From an uncultured Adlercreutzia sp. (GTDB lineage: Bacteria > Actinomycetota > Coriobacteriia > Coriobacteriales > Eggerthellaceae): DNA of 22,185 nt. The notes beneath the pieces were generated by a model. The model was not told the DNA's origin. It saw nothing but the letters and a program-made list of their open reading frames with translations, and made no database searches. Of the stretch, positions 7,253 to 14,861 are shown piece by piece. Location: positions 1-22,185 of the forward strand of contig CABSMC010000039.1 in NCBI GenBank assembly GCA_902478715.1, written 5' to 3'. The position numbers were made by a program, and so were the translations under genes. Positions within the stretch are counted from its first letter, which is position 1, and each line of letters opens with the position of its first letter.

Positions 7253-10022
7253 AGACGGCATTACCTCCTCCAGTGTTCTCGGACGGCTCAGGCAGCCACG
7301 GGGTGAAGTCCGTGGGCTCAATCCACACGCCCTCGGGCGCGCCGTCGGCCTTGGTGACGTTGATCTGAATGCCGCGCAGGGTGTAGGTTCCGTACACGTC
7401 GTTGAACGGGCATTCGTCGTTGTTCTGGGTGAGCACGTTGATGTTCATGACCTGCCAGGCGCGGTTCGGATCGTCGGAGTTCAGAAGCTCCGGGTTCCAG
7501 AAACGCTCCTGGTAGATGACCTTCGGAGCCACCGACTTGGTCACGCGGCAACGGCCCTGCGTTTTCCCACGCTTGCTCTCAAGCCACAGCCAGTCGCCGT
7601 CTTCCACGCCGATCTCGCGGGCGGTCTCGGGGTTGATCCAGGTCTCGGGATAGGGCCACAGCTCGCGGGTCCACGGCGTGTTGCGCAGGGTGCCGTGATG
7701 GAAGATGGGCAGACGTCCCTGGGTGAGCGCGTAGGGGTAGTTCGCGTCATAGCCCGGGTCGCCTTCCACCGGGGATTCGAAGGGCTCCAGGTAGTAGGGC
7801 AGCGGGTTGTAGTTGTTCGATTTCGGGAACACGTCGGTCGCCGGGTCCATGGTGCCCGTGCCGTCCACCGCGCCGGTCAGGCCCAGCAGGATGTTGCCGT
7901 CGAAGTAGGGCTCGCAGCGCTTGGAGGTGGTGTGGAAGCCCACGGGCTTGCCGCCGTTTTCCGGGTCGGGTACCAGATGGCTGTCGTAGGACTTGTTCGC
8001 GTATTCCTCGATGGTCTGGTACTCGGAGGGCGCCTGGGCGTCGAAGGTCTTCCAATCCCAGTCCTCGGTGCCGTAGTAGAAGCTGCCCACGAAGTAGCCC
8101 ACGTAGTCCATGTACTCCTCGTAAGTTTTCCAGTAGGTGCCGTAGAACTTGCCGGCGATGTCGGGGTTGAACGAGTCGATGGCGCGCTGATGTCCGCGCT
8201 CGGCCAGCGCCGCCGCCAGCCACGACCAGTGCATGCACTCGTCCACGGCCTCGTAGAGCTGGGTGCAGGCGCGGCGGATGGCGTAGGTGTTCAGGCGGTC
8301 CTGAGCGTAGTTGGTCTCGAGCCACTCGGCCGTGGGCAGCACGTAATCGGCCAGACACACGCTCGTGGTGGTCCAGTGCATGTACATGTGCACGTTCAGC
8401 TCGGTGGTCATCATGGCGTCGTAGAAGCGGCTCGCGTTGCCGATCATGGCCAGCTTGTTGCCGCTCCTCTCGATCCAGATGCGCGGGCGGTAGGGCTCGC
8501 CGGTCTCGATGGCCGAAAGCACCGTGGGGATGTGCGAAGCCAGCCAGTGGCCGAGGCCCTTGTGCTCGGTGTAGCCGAGGCGCGCGTTGGCCTCTTCCTG
8601 GGGCATGCGCAGCGGATGATCGGGGTGATGCAGGCCGAAGGGCTGCACGACGTAGTTGCAGGGCTCCACGTAGCAGGGACGATCCTGCACGATGGCGCCG
8701 GGGGTGCGGATGCAGCCCATGAGAATGTCGAGGATGGCGTCGCCCTGGGCGGCCTGGGCGGAGTTGCGGGCCTGGTCGGTGGCCACGCCGAGCGAGATGC
8801 CGGCGTTCGGGCAACCCTCGGCGTAGATGTTGATGGCCTCCTCAATCTCGCCGGCGTCGAGCCAGCACACCTCGGCGGCCTTATCCAGCGTCCACTCGTC
8901 CACGTGCTCTTTCATTACCTGGAAGGCGGTCTTGGCCTTCGCGCCATCCGGCAGGTCGTACTCTCCGAAGAGGGCCGGGTCGATGGCCTCGTCGAAGGGA
9001 TAGGGCATGGCTTTCAAGCTCTGGGTGGCGTTGTCCCACACCACGTACTCGTCGTGGCTACCGAGCCCCAGCTCGTCGGCGCGGTAGGTGAGCCTGGTGG
9101 TGTCGTTCACGAGGAACGGCAGGTTGGTCCACTTCGTCACGAACTCGTGGTTGTACAGATCCTTATCGATGATGTAGCGCATCCAGGCCAGCATGAGGGC
9201 CACGTCGGTGCCGGGACGGATGGGCAGCCACACGTCGGCGCGGGCCGCATCCGGCGTGAGGCGCGGGTCGATGACCACGGTCTTCATACCGGCATTCCGC
9301 AGCTCCGTGACCACACGGCCCGTGGAGCCGATGCCGTGGGTGGAAGGGCCCACGCCCCACATGACGTAGCACTTGGTCTGGCAGTCGGGCAGGTACACCT
9401 CGGTCACCGGACCGTCGGCCAACGACGTGTCGGCGGTGCCGTTCAGGCAGAACTCCATGTGGTTGCGGGGCAGGTAGCACTGGGCGCAGCCCGGCTCGAA
9501 GAAGTTGCCGCCGCCCCACACGGAAAGGAAGCGGGCGGGGCTGAAGAACTGCGGGTTGCCGCCACCGCCGGTGGAGCACACGAGCGACTTCGGACCTTCC
9601 TTCTGATACCACTCCCACAGTACGTCGGCGATCTCGTTTATGGCCTGCTCCCAGGAGATGCGCTCCCACTGGTTGCTGCCGCGCTCGCCCACGAGCTTCA
9701 TGGGGTACTTGATGCGGTTGGGGTTGTAGAGCGCCTGGATGCCAGCGAGGCCCTTGGCGCAGGACGCCCCCTTGTTCATGGGGTCGTCCGGATCGCCTTC
9801 CAGCTTCACTACGCGGCCATCGCGCACATGGGCGATCATGCCGCAATTGTTGAGGCAGGCGCGGCAGATGGTGCGAATCTTCTGCGTCTCGCCGCTCTCT
9901 GCTGCGCAGGCAGGCTCCACTTCGATGAGGTTCGAAGCGGCCGTGCCGGCCATGGCCGCAACAGCGGTGGCGAAGGCGCCCAGCTTCACGAAACCGCGTC
10001 GGCTGATGTTCGTCTGAGCCAC
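7242..10022 (-). CDS. Tat-exported molybdopterin (bis-MGD) oxidoreductase, DmsA-like, Cys-ligand branch
   Basis: 926-residue catalytic subunit. Starts at a GTG (10020-10022) preceded by GGAAGGAA, followed at once by the twin-arginine motif SRRGFVKLG (7-15) and an Ala-rich helix ending near ACAAE (38-42). A 4Fe-4S site is formed by C53, C56, C60 and C88 (CRACLNNC...C). The segment around residues 107-125 and the run IDPRLTPDAARADVWLPIRP (251-270) are molybdopterin-oxidoreductase signatures. Aligned from memory with Pelobacter acetylene hydratase, C182 in GCAQCYLPRNH falls at the metal-binding Cys, so Mo (or W) is probably Cys-ligated, unlike serine-ligated DmsA. This groups it with acetylene hydratase and the Eggerthella/Gordonibacter catechol dehydroxylases. 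The C-terminal molybdopterin-dinucleotide-binding domain spans about 790-900. Substrate unknown: a phenolic, S-oxide, N-oxide or other acceptor are all possible. Confidence 0.93.
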   Translation of the reverse strand: MAQTNISRRGFVKLGAFATAVAAMAGTAASNLIEVEPACAAESGETQKIRTICRACLNNCGMIAHVRDGRVVKLEGDPDDPMNKGASCAKGLAGIQALYNPNRIKYPMKLVGERGSNQWERISWEQAINEIADVLWEWYQKEGPKSLVCSTGGGGNPQFFSPARFLSVWGGGNFFEPGCAQCYLPRNHMEFCLNGTADTSLADGPVTEVYLPDCQTKCYVMWGVGPSTHGIGSTGRVVTELRNAGMKTVVIDPRLTPDAARADVWLPIRPGTDVALMLAWMRYIIDKDLYNHEFVTKWTNLPFLVNDTTRLTYRADELGLGSHDEYVVWDNATQSLKAMPYPFDEAIDPALFGEYDLPDGAKAKTAFQVMKEHVDEWTLDKAAEVCWLDAGEIEEAINIYAEGCPNAGISLGVATDQARNSAQAAQGDAILDILMGCIRTPGAIVQDRPCYVEPCNYVVQPFGLHHPDHPLRMPQEEANARLGYTEHKGLGHWLASHIPTVLSAIETGEPYRPRIWIERSGNKLAMIGNASRFYDAMMTTELNVHMYMHWTTTSVCLADYVLPTAEWLETNYAQDRLNTYAIRRACTQLYEAVDECMHWSWLAAALAERGHQRAIDSFNPDIAGKFYGTYWKTYEEYMDYVGYFVGSFYYGTEDWDWKTFDAQAPSEYQTIEEYANKSYDSHLVPDPENGGKPVGFHTTSKRCEPYFDGNILLGLTGAVDGTGTMDPATDVFPKSNNYNPLPYYLEPFESPVEGDPGYDANYPYALTQGRLPIFHHGTLRNTPWTRELWPYPETWINPETAREIGVEDGDWLWLESKRGKTQGRCRVTKSVAPKVIYQERFWNPELLNSDDPNRAWQVMNINVLTQNNDECPFNDVYGTYTLRGIQINVTKADGAPEGVWIEPTDFTPWLPEPSENTGGGNAVYGA

Positions 10023-10086
10023 TGTTTCCTTCCCTTCTTCTCGTCTCGGACTGTTGTCGTGAGTGTTGTCGTCTATGGGAAACGTC

Positions 10087-10103
10087 GCGGTGAGCTCAGC
10101 CGC
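10087..10103. promoter_or_regulatory. Dyad around TGAGCTCA upstream of the DmsA-like gene
   Basis: GCGG-TGAGCTCA-(G)CCGC forms a 17-bp near-perfect palindrome about 65 bases before the DmsA-like start, within the 226-bp gap after the first operon gene. A tandem GTTGTCGT (10053-10060 and 10065-10072, 12-bp spacing) lies closer to the start. Either could be a regulatory site, but GC-rich palindromes arise easily in this DNA. Confidence 0.3.
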
Positions 10104-10197
10104 GCCGTTGCCGCTTGGGTAGGCCGGTCGTTGAACCGGTGGTGTTCGCCTTGGGGCGCCAGGTGCGGACGCCCCGTCAGCGAAGAGGAAGGAGGAG

Positions 10198-10238
10198 CCG
10201 CCCAGGGCCGAGAGGAGGGGGAGGTGAGGCCCTGGCGG
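10198..10238 (-). terminator. Hairpin after first operon gene (possible partial terminator)
   Basis: Arms 10198-10209 and 10228-10238 pair with a single bulge (CCGCCCAGGGCC against GGCCCTGGCGG). It begins 11 bases downstream of the stop at 10249 and is followed on the minus strand by a pyrimidine-rich stretch, not a clean U-run. It may attenuate rather than stop transcription into the DmsA-like gene. Confidence 0.4.
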
Positions 10239-10248
10239 TTGCTCGGAA

Positions 10249-10845
10249 TTACGGTTGGGGCGCGAGGACCGCCCGGCCTGCATCGGTGGTGCGCCAGGCG
10301 CCGTCCCACACGATGCCGCCAGCGCATTCCAGCGCATCGAGGAAGTACTGCGGGTACACTTTCTTGCCGTCGGCTGCGGTGGGCGCGGCCGCCTCCACGA
10401 TGGCCTCAACGGCTTCGCGGGTGGCACCGGCCTCGGCAGCGCAAGCGGAGAGGATGGCAGAGAAGACGTCGGCGTAGCGGGGACGCTCGCCAAACAGCGC
10501 CGCCAGGGTGGACGCCGGATCATAAGAGGAAGCCAGGGCGCGGCCGGCCTCGGTCACGGCGAGGCGCACTTCAGCCACCGCGTCATCGGGCACCGACTCG
10601 TCCAGCTGCATGTCCTCCAGGGTTCCCTCGTAGGGCTCGCCGTTCACGTAGGACTGCTGGGCGATGAACCCGTGGCGTACAAGCGTGTCTATGACGGCCG
10701 CGGGCGCCTGGGAGAAGGAGGGCTTCCATACCTGGAGCGCCGTCGCCTCCAGCGTCGCGCGATCGCCGGCGTCTTCCGCCAGCGCGAGCACCGTGAGAAT
10801 CGGCTCCTTCAGCATCGGGTTGTGTTTGATGATGTCTTCGCCCAT
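10249..10845 (-). CDS. Uncharacterised protein, likely tandem winged-helix, first gene of reductase operon
   Basis: 198-residue soluble protein, not recognised as a named family. No membrane segment, signal peptide or Cys cluster is seen. Two regions look like winged-helix units. One is residues about 10-60: LEATALQVWKPSFSQAPAA, then a recognition-like helix, then VRHGFIAQ as the wing. The second is near the C-terminus, with YFLDALECAGGIVWDGAW followed by RTTDAGRAVL. A duplicated wing-helix layout would suit a DNA-binding or protein-binding adaptor. The ATG at 10843-10845 was chosen for AGGGGG five bases upstream; an ATG five codons earlier has no such site. It is the promoter-proximal gene of the operon, 226 bp before the DmsA-like gene. 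Role could be local regulation or enzyme maturation; fold assignment is by eye only. Confidence 0.7.
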   Translation of the reverse strand: MGEDIIKHNPMLKEPILTVLALAEDAGDRATLEATALQVWKPSFSQAPAAVIDTLVRHGFIAQQSYVNGEPYEGTLEDMQLDESVPDDAVAEVRLAVTEAGRALASSYDPASTLAALFGERPRYADVFSAILSACAAEAGATREAVEAIVEAAAPTAADGKKVYPQYFLDALECAGGIVWDGAWRTTDAGRAVLAPQP

Positions 10846-10976
10846 GATGGCCCCCTGCATGTCGTGCGGGACGCGTGCGCCCCTTGCAAACGATACGGGC
10901 GTCGCGCGGCGGCGAGCCCTCTGCGAAGGGCGCCTCCTGGCAAGTGCCTCGGCGCTTCGCCTTCGCTCTGGGGAGG

Positions 10977-11006
10977 ATTCTAGGGAATCGCCATGGACTA
11001 TTTCAT
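10977..11006 (-). promoter_or_regulatory. Candidate promoter of the reductase operon
   Basis: On the minus strand, -35 ATGAAA (11001-11006) and -10 TAGAAT (10977-10982) are separated by 18 bases. The -10 matches 5 of 6 consensus positions and the -35 matches 4. Transcription would begin near 10970, leaving a leader of about 125 bases before the start at 10845. The weak -35 would suit activator-dependent expression. Confidence 0.45.
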
Positions 11007-11026
11007 GACCGAAAAAGGAGGGTTTT

Positions 11027-11048
11027 GATCAGAGTTCGCGGATCAGAG
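11027..11048. promoter_or_regulatory. Direct repeat GATCAGAG x2, candidate activator site
   Basis: GATCAGAG at 11027-11034 recurs at 11041-11048 (14-bp spacing, six bases between). Relative to the predicted transcription start near 10970 this places it around -57 to -78, the usual location for an upstream activator. The adjacent LuxR-type gene is the natural candidate ligand, which is inference. Confidence 0.35.
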
Positions 11049-11057
11049 CGACCATTC

Positions 11058-11091
11058 AAAAAGGATTAGTGGCACTGTTTTCCCACATTAA
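11058..11091 (-). terminator. Candidate intrinsic terminator of luxR-type gene 1
   Basis: On the minus strand, TTA(AT)GTGG, a ten-base loop and CCACTAA form a bulged stem (11066-11072 with 11083-11091), followed by TCCTTTTTG. It begins about 22 bases after the stop at 11113, in a distinctly AT-rich patch (11085-11112). Stem is short, but the U-run makes it plausible. Confidence 0.45.
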
Positions 11092-11112
11092 ATTTATTCT
11101 AATTTGGAAATA

Positions 11113-12723
11113 CTATTCTGAGAAGAGATCGTTAAGGCAATCGAGAAGTTCTTGACGCGTGTGCACATCGAGCTTCATGTAGATAGCTCGTAGATGCGAG
11201 CGCACCGTGTTCTTGGAGATGACGAGCGCATCGGCAATCCAGTTGGCGGAGCGGCCCTGGGCGAACAAGTCCATGATCTCTATCTCGCGGCGCGAGAGAC
11301 CAAAGCGCTCCTCGAGAAGCCGACAACGCTCCTCCCGTGCGGCGGCCTCATCGACCGCAGGGGAGACGGATGTCGGCGCCGCAGCGGACGCGCGCATCGC
11401 CGCGCATTCGGCGCATTCGACGGCAGAGCCGGCGCTTTCGCATGGGGAGAGAGCCGAAGGCAGCGGAGCCACGGGAGCAAGCAGGATGGCCTTGATATCG
11501 CGGTCGGTAAACAGAAGAGCCAGCACAAGCACGACAACAAAGGCCATAATGGCCCCAACCGCCATGCGCACCGTTGGATCGCTGTAAGACGGCGCGACAA
11601 GGGCCCCGATGGCCCAGCCGGCCGTCGACGCGAGAAAGTAAGCCGCCTGCCCCAGCGCGAAAGCGCGCACGCTCGCGAAGCCGAAGCGGAAGGCCATGAA
11701 CGCCATAAGGCAGGAGAACACGAGCCAGAGCGCCTCCTTCCCAACACTCAAGTAGGAAATGGGCACGCCAAAGGCCGTGGAGAGCATCAAGCCCACGCCG
11801 CCGATCATAAGAGCCATATAGGCGGCCCGCGCCCCTTTGCGCTCGGCGGCAAGCCGGTTCACAAGCCACGCCAGCGCAACGCCAATAACGCCGATAGCCG
11901 CCGTGACGATCGAGCCTTCCAGACCGTAGCTCTCCTCTGCCTGCAAAATGGAGGAAACGCCACGCCCCACCCCCGCGGTAAGGGCCACAATGGCGGCAGC
12001 GACCACCAAGCGCACGAAAAGTCCCAGCACTTCAGACGGCACGGCCGAGCTTCGGCCCTTTTCCCGGGTGCTTCGCGAATCGCACAACCGCGCCTCACCG
12101 TAAGGATCGTGAACGGGCATGCACAGAAGCAACGCCGAGAGCAGCGGCAGAAGCGCGATATAGGTGACGGCCCAGCTCTCGGGAATGCCCAGCCCCACGA
12201 AGTACAACAGAGCCGCCATCACGAGAGAGACCGCGCCCGTCGTCAGCGAATCGGCCAGACCTACCGTGCCATAGACTCTTCCCACTTTCAAGCAGAGAGC
12301 CCCCGTGCCGGCACCGGTGACAAGGGCGGCAGCCATAAACAGCCCCCACCCATCGAGGTGCTCCGCGAACGCGAGCACGCCCGTCGCTGCGGCGGCCAGA
12401 ACGCCGGCGCAGATAACCGGAATGCGCGAATCAACGAGACGCGTGAACAAGCGACTCGCCCCAGCGGCAACGAGCATCGTAGAAGCAATGGCCAGCGTGG
12501 AGGCGAGGTACATCGAAAGCACGAGACCCGGCCGGTCGTCGACAGGAAAATTCCCGACCAGCCGCGTGGAGAAATAGCAGAGCCAGATCCATGCCCACCA
12601 GGCGCCAAGGCCCAAGAAGCGCAGATAAGGCCACTGCTCGGCCAAAGGCGACGGCGCATTGTCGGGCAAAGCGCCTTCTGCGGAAATACCGGAAACGGGT
12701 AATGGTTGATCGGCGCTGCTCAT
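11113..12723 (-). CDS. Membrane-embedded LuxR-type transcriptional regulator (1)
   Basis: 536-residue protein with about twelve hydrophobic helices (residues about 30-440) laid out like a transporter, then an Ala/Glu-rich linker and a C-terminal LuxR/NarL helix-turn-helix (about 475-530: LSRREIEIMDLFAQGRSANW, then NTVRSHLRAIYMKLDV). There is no receiver domain, so this is a one-component sensor in which the membrane part probably detects a ligand or redox state and the tail binds DNA. Such proteins are abundant in Eggerthellaceae, where characterised relatives control neighbouring reductase genes. It lies on the same strand, directly upstream of the reductase operon, 267 bp away. The start has AGAAGGGGG upstream. 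The specific inducer cannot be inferred from sequence. Confidence 0.92.
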   Translation of the reverse strand: MSSADQPLPVSGISAEGALPDNAPSPLAEQWPYLRFLGLGAWWAWIWLCYFSTRLVGNFPVDDRPGLVLSMYLASTLAIASTMLVAAGASRLFTRLVDSRIPVICAGVLAAAATGVLAFAEHLDGWGLFMAAALVTGAGTGALCLKVGRVYGTVGLADSLTTGAVSLVMAALLYFVGLGIPESWAVTYIALLPLLSALLLCMPVHDPYGEARLCDSRSTREKGRSSAVPSEVLGLFVRLVVAAAIVALTAGVGRGVSSILQAEESYGLEGSIVTAAIGVIGVALAWLVNRLAAERKGARAAYMALMIGGVGLMLSTAFGVPISYLSVGKEALWLVFSCLMAFMAFRFGFASVRAFALGQAAYFLASTAGWAIGALVAPSYSDPTVRMAVGAIMAFVVVLVLALLFTDRDIKAILLAPVAPLPSALSPCESAGSAVECAECAAMRASAAAPTSVSPAVDEAAAREERCRLLEERFGLSRREIEIMDLFAQGRSANWIADALVISKNTVRSHLRAIYMKLDVHTRQELLDCLNDLFSE

Positions 12724-12846
12724 GGCGTCCCCCTTCTCACTGCTCGGCTCAGCAGTATGGCCGCCGGCTTTCGGGCCCTTTGGCCCCGGCCAGCGCGCTC
12801 CCCCAGAAGCGCGGCGCAGCCCCCGCCACAGCTGTCGCCTCCCGTA

Positions 12847-12875
12847 AGTTTAGTGCGAACCGCCCCATCCCGCAA
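12847..12875 (-). promoter_or_regulatory. Candidate sigma-A-type promoter for luxR-type gene 1
   Basis: On the minus strand, -35 TTGCGG (12870-12875) and -10 TAAACT (12847-12852) are separated by exactly 17 bases. The start would be near 12840, giving a GC-rich leader of about 117 bases that can form small hairpins (for example CGCGCT with AGCGCG near 12796-12814). Confidence 0.5.
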
Positions 12876-12885
12876 GATTTTCCCG

Positions 12886-12933
12886 TCAACCGAAACCCGG
12901 GACTTCGCGTTCGAAGAGGGCGCTGGGGTTGTC
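12886..12933 (-). pseudogene. Remnant of a LuxR-type C-terminus after the VWA gene
   Basis: Directly after the VWA stop, and in the same frame, 15 codons and a TGA read DNPS followed by ALFEREVPGFG. The 3' end of the luxR-type gene at 15433-17103 encodes IALFEREAPGLV before its stop. At DNA level 12881-12925 matches 15426-15472 at about four of every five positions with a two-base gap, and the match continues past both stop codons. This is a relic of a luxR-type 3' end, not an active gene. Confidence 0.65.
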
Positions 12934-14859
12934 TCAATACTCGCGGGAAGAGCCGCCACCGTAGGCGCCGTCGGAAGCGGGAGCGTTGCGCTGCGCTTGG
13001 CGGATGAGGTCGGCGAGTTCGCGGCGGGCGGCGCGGTCGGTGGCATCCAGTGAGCTCGCGGAGCTTTCGGCCAGCGCGGCCGCGTCATCGGCCGTGGCCG
13101 TGCCGACGAACTCGGAGTCCCGGGCGAGCATGCCGAACTCGACGACCGCCGCGGCCAACGACCAGTCGTCGCCGGGCTCGGCAGACCAGCTCTCGCGGCC
13201 CACAGCGAACCGTTGCTCTGCCGGCGCCTCCCCCGCTCGCTCGCCGGCCGGCTGGTAGCGCACCGCGCACGTGAGCCATGGCTCATCTCCTTCGCGACGT
13301 CGTCCCTCGTCGGTGAGCACTACCTCGTAGGCGACGGTTAGCTCGGCACCAGCGCACAATTCTCCCGCATCGGCCCCGTCGTTGCGGAAGTCCTCGTCGG
13401 CCATAACGCGGTTCGCGTAGCCGATGAGCCGATAGCTCTCCACCAACTGCGGATCGAATTCCACTTGCAGCTTCACATCATCGGCCACAGGGATCGCCCC
13501 GGCGGCCAGAAAGCGCTCGTAGACACGGGCCGCTTCGTCGGCGGAATCGATGTAATGGTACGAGCCATTGCCGTGATCGGCCAGCGTTTCCATCTTGGCA
13601 TCCTGGTAGTTACCCGAGCCGAAGCCCAGCACCGAGAGATAGGTACCCCGGCCGCGCTTCTCGCTGACGAAGGCGTTCAGCTCGTCCTCGGAGGAGATGC
13701 CCACGTTCAGATCGCCGTCCGAGGCCATGACGATGCGGTTCACGCCTCCATCGATGTGCGTCTCCTCGGCCACGCGGTAGGCCATGGAAAGCCCCGCCTC
13801 GCCGTTGGTGGAACCAGCCGCCTCAAGGCCGTTGATAGCACCGAGGATGGCTTCGGCATCATCGCCGGAAGCGCCCTTGAGCACCACTTCTTCCACGCCG
13901 GAATAAGTGACGATGGAGACCCGGTCCTCCGGCCGCAACCCTTCCACGATACGTGCCACGGAGTCCTTCAGAAGCGGGAGCTTCTCGGCGTCCCCCATCG
14001 ATCCCGACACATCCACCAGCAGCACGAGGTTCGTCGGCGGGGCCTCCGCGGGCGCCTGCCCTGCCGCAAACCCCAGCACGACCAGCTCGCTTTCGGCGTT
14101 CCAGGGGCACGCCCCAGCGCGGGCGGTCAGCGCGAAGTCCTCGCCCTCTGCGGGCGCGGCGTAGTCGTAGTCGAAGTAGTTCAGCATCTCCTCGATGCGC
14201 ACAGCGCCCGGGTCAATCATCCCCAGGACCGCCCCCGATCTCACGAGGCGGCGCAGGTTGGCATAGGGGGCCGTGTCCGCATCGGCGGAAAGCGTGGAAA
14301 GCGGCTGCTCGGCGGCGCGCATGAAATCAGGTTCGCCGGCGTCGGTGTAGCCCTCGCCGAAGAAGCCGGGCACAGGCTCGCAGCCATCGGCGCCAGCCGC
14401 ACCAGCCGAGCCGTCCGGTGCCTCCGAGCACGCAGCCACCGCGCCCGACGCCTCGCTTTCCGCATACTCCCGCATATCGCCCACGGGAAGGCTGGCCCCA
14501 TTTTCGCCTAAGCCCACAGAGGCACCCTCGATACCCTGGACGTAGAGCACGCCCGCCCCCGCCACCAGCGCAAGGCATGCGGCCGTCGGCAGTGCCACCC
14601 GCGCCCACCAGGGCAGCGAACGCCGCCGCGGCGCAACCGGGCCTTCCGCCACGGCACTCCGCTTCGAAGCAACCTTCGGCTGCACGGTCTCCACTTGAGC
14701 ACCTTCTTCTGCTTGCGCGCTTTCCACGCACCCGACCGTCGCACGGAGGCCCGCGAGCATCCGCTCCTGAGCCTCCTTTGTGGGGCCCATCGCCTCGTAG
14801 GCCGCCCGAACGGCGCGGCCAAGATCGTCCTCGCGACTGTGTTCGTCGAACTGCGCCAT
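12934..14859 (-). CDS. Single-pass von Willebrand factor A protein, YfbK-like, possible anti-sigma
   Basis: 641-residue protein in three parts. Residues 1-85 are hydrophilic and cytoplasmic, opening with a helical DDLGRAVRAAYEAMG region. One membrane helix follows (about 85-108, after RRRSLPWW). The remainder is extracytoplasmic: a vWF-N-type segment (about 180-240, with YANLRRLVRSG and RIEEMLNYFDYDY) and a vWA domain (about 277-450). Its metal-ion site is intact as DVSGSMG (D283, S285, S287), T351 and D381. The C-terminal region (about 460-635) resembles the DUF3520 tail of YfbK. The ATG lies two bases after the sigma-factor stop, whose AAGGAGTAG provides its ribosome binding site. Co-translation with an ECF sigma, plus a cytoplasmic N-terminus and one membrane pass, suggests it restrains the sigma factor; that role is inferred. 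Confidence 0.9.
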   Translation of the reverse strand: MAQFDEHSREDDLGRAVRAAYEAMGPTKEAQERMLAGLRATVGCVESAQAEEGAQVETVQPKVASKRSAVAEGPVAPRRRSLPWWARVALPTAACLALVAGAGVLYVQGIEGASVGLGENGASLPVGDMREYAESEASGAVAACSEAPDGSAGAAGADGCEPVPGFFGEGYTDAGEPDFMRAAEQPLSTLSADADTAPYANLRRLVRSGAVLGMIDPGAVRIEEMLNYFDYDYAAPAEGEDFALTARAGACPWNAESELVVLGFAAGQAPAEAPPTNLVLLVDVSGSMGDAEKLPLLKDSVARIVEGLRPEDRVSIVTYSGVEEVVLKGASGDDAEAILGAINGLEAAGSTNGEAGLSMAYRVAEETHIDGGVNRIVMASDGDLNVGISSEDELNAFVSEKRGRGTYLSVLGFGSGNYQDAKMETLADHGNGSYHYIDSADEAARVYERFLAAGAIPVADDVKLQVEFDPQLVESYRLIGYANRVMADEDFRNDGADAGELCAGAELTVAYEVVLTDEGRRREGDEPWLTCAVRYQPAGERAGEAPAEQRFAVGRESWSAEPGDDWSLAAAVVEFGMLARDSEFVGTATADDAAALAESSASSLDATDRAARRELADLIRQAQRNAPASDGAYGGGSSREY

Positions 14860-14861
14860 GG

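Noticed and set aside
10023..10523. N-terminal extension of the DmsA-like frame
   Set aside because: It would overlap the preceding gene and place the twin-arginine signal about 170 residues inside the protein. The GTG at 10020-10022 has a ribosome binding site just ahead of the signal.
10846..10976. Riboswitch (for example a Moco-type element) in the reductase operon leader
   Set aside because: The roughly 125-base leader can form a short stem (about 10923-10929 with 10960-10966), but no recognised conserved riboswitch core was seen.
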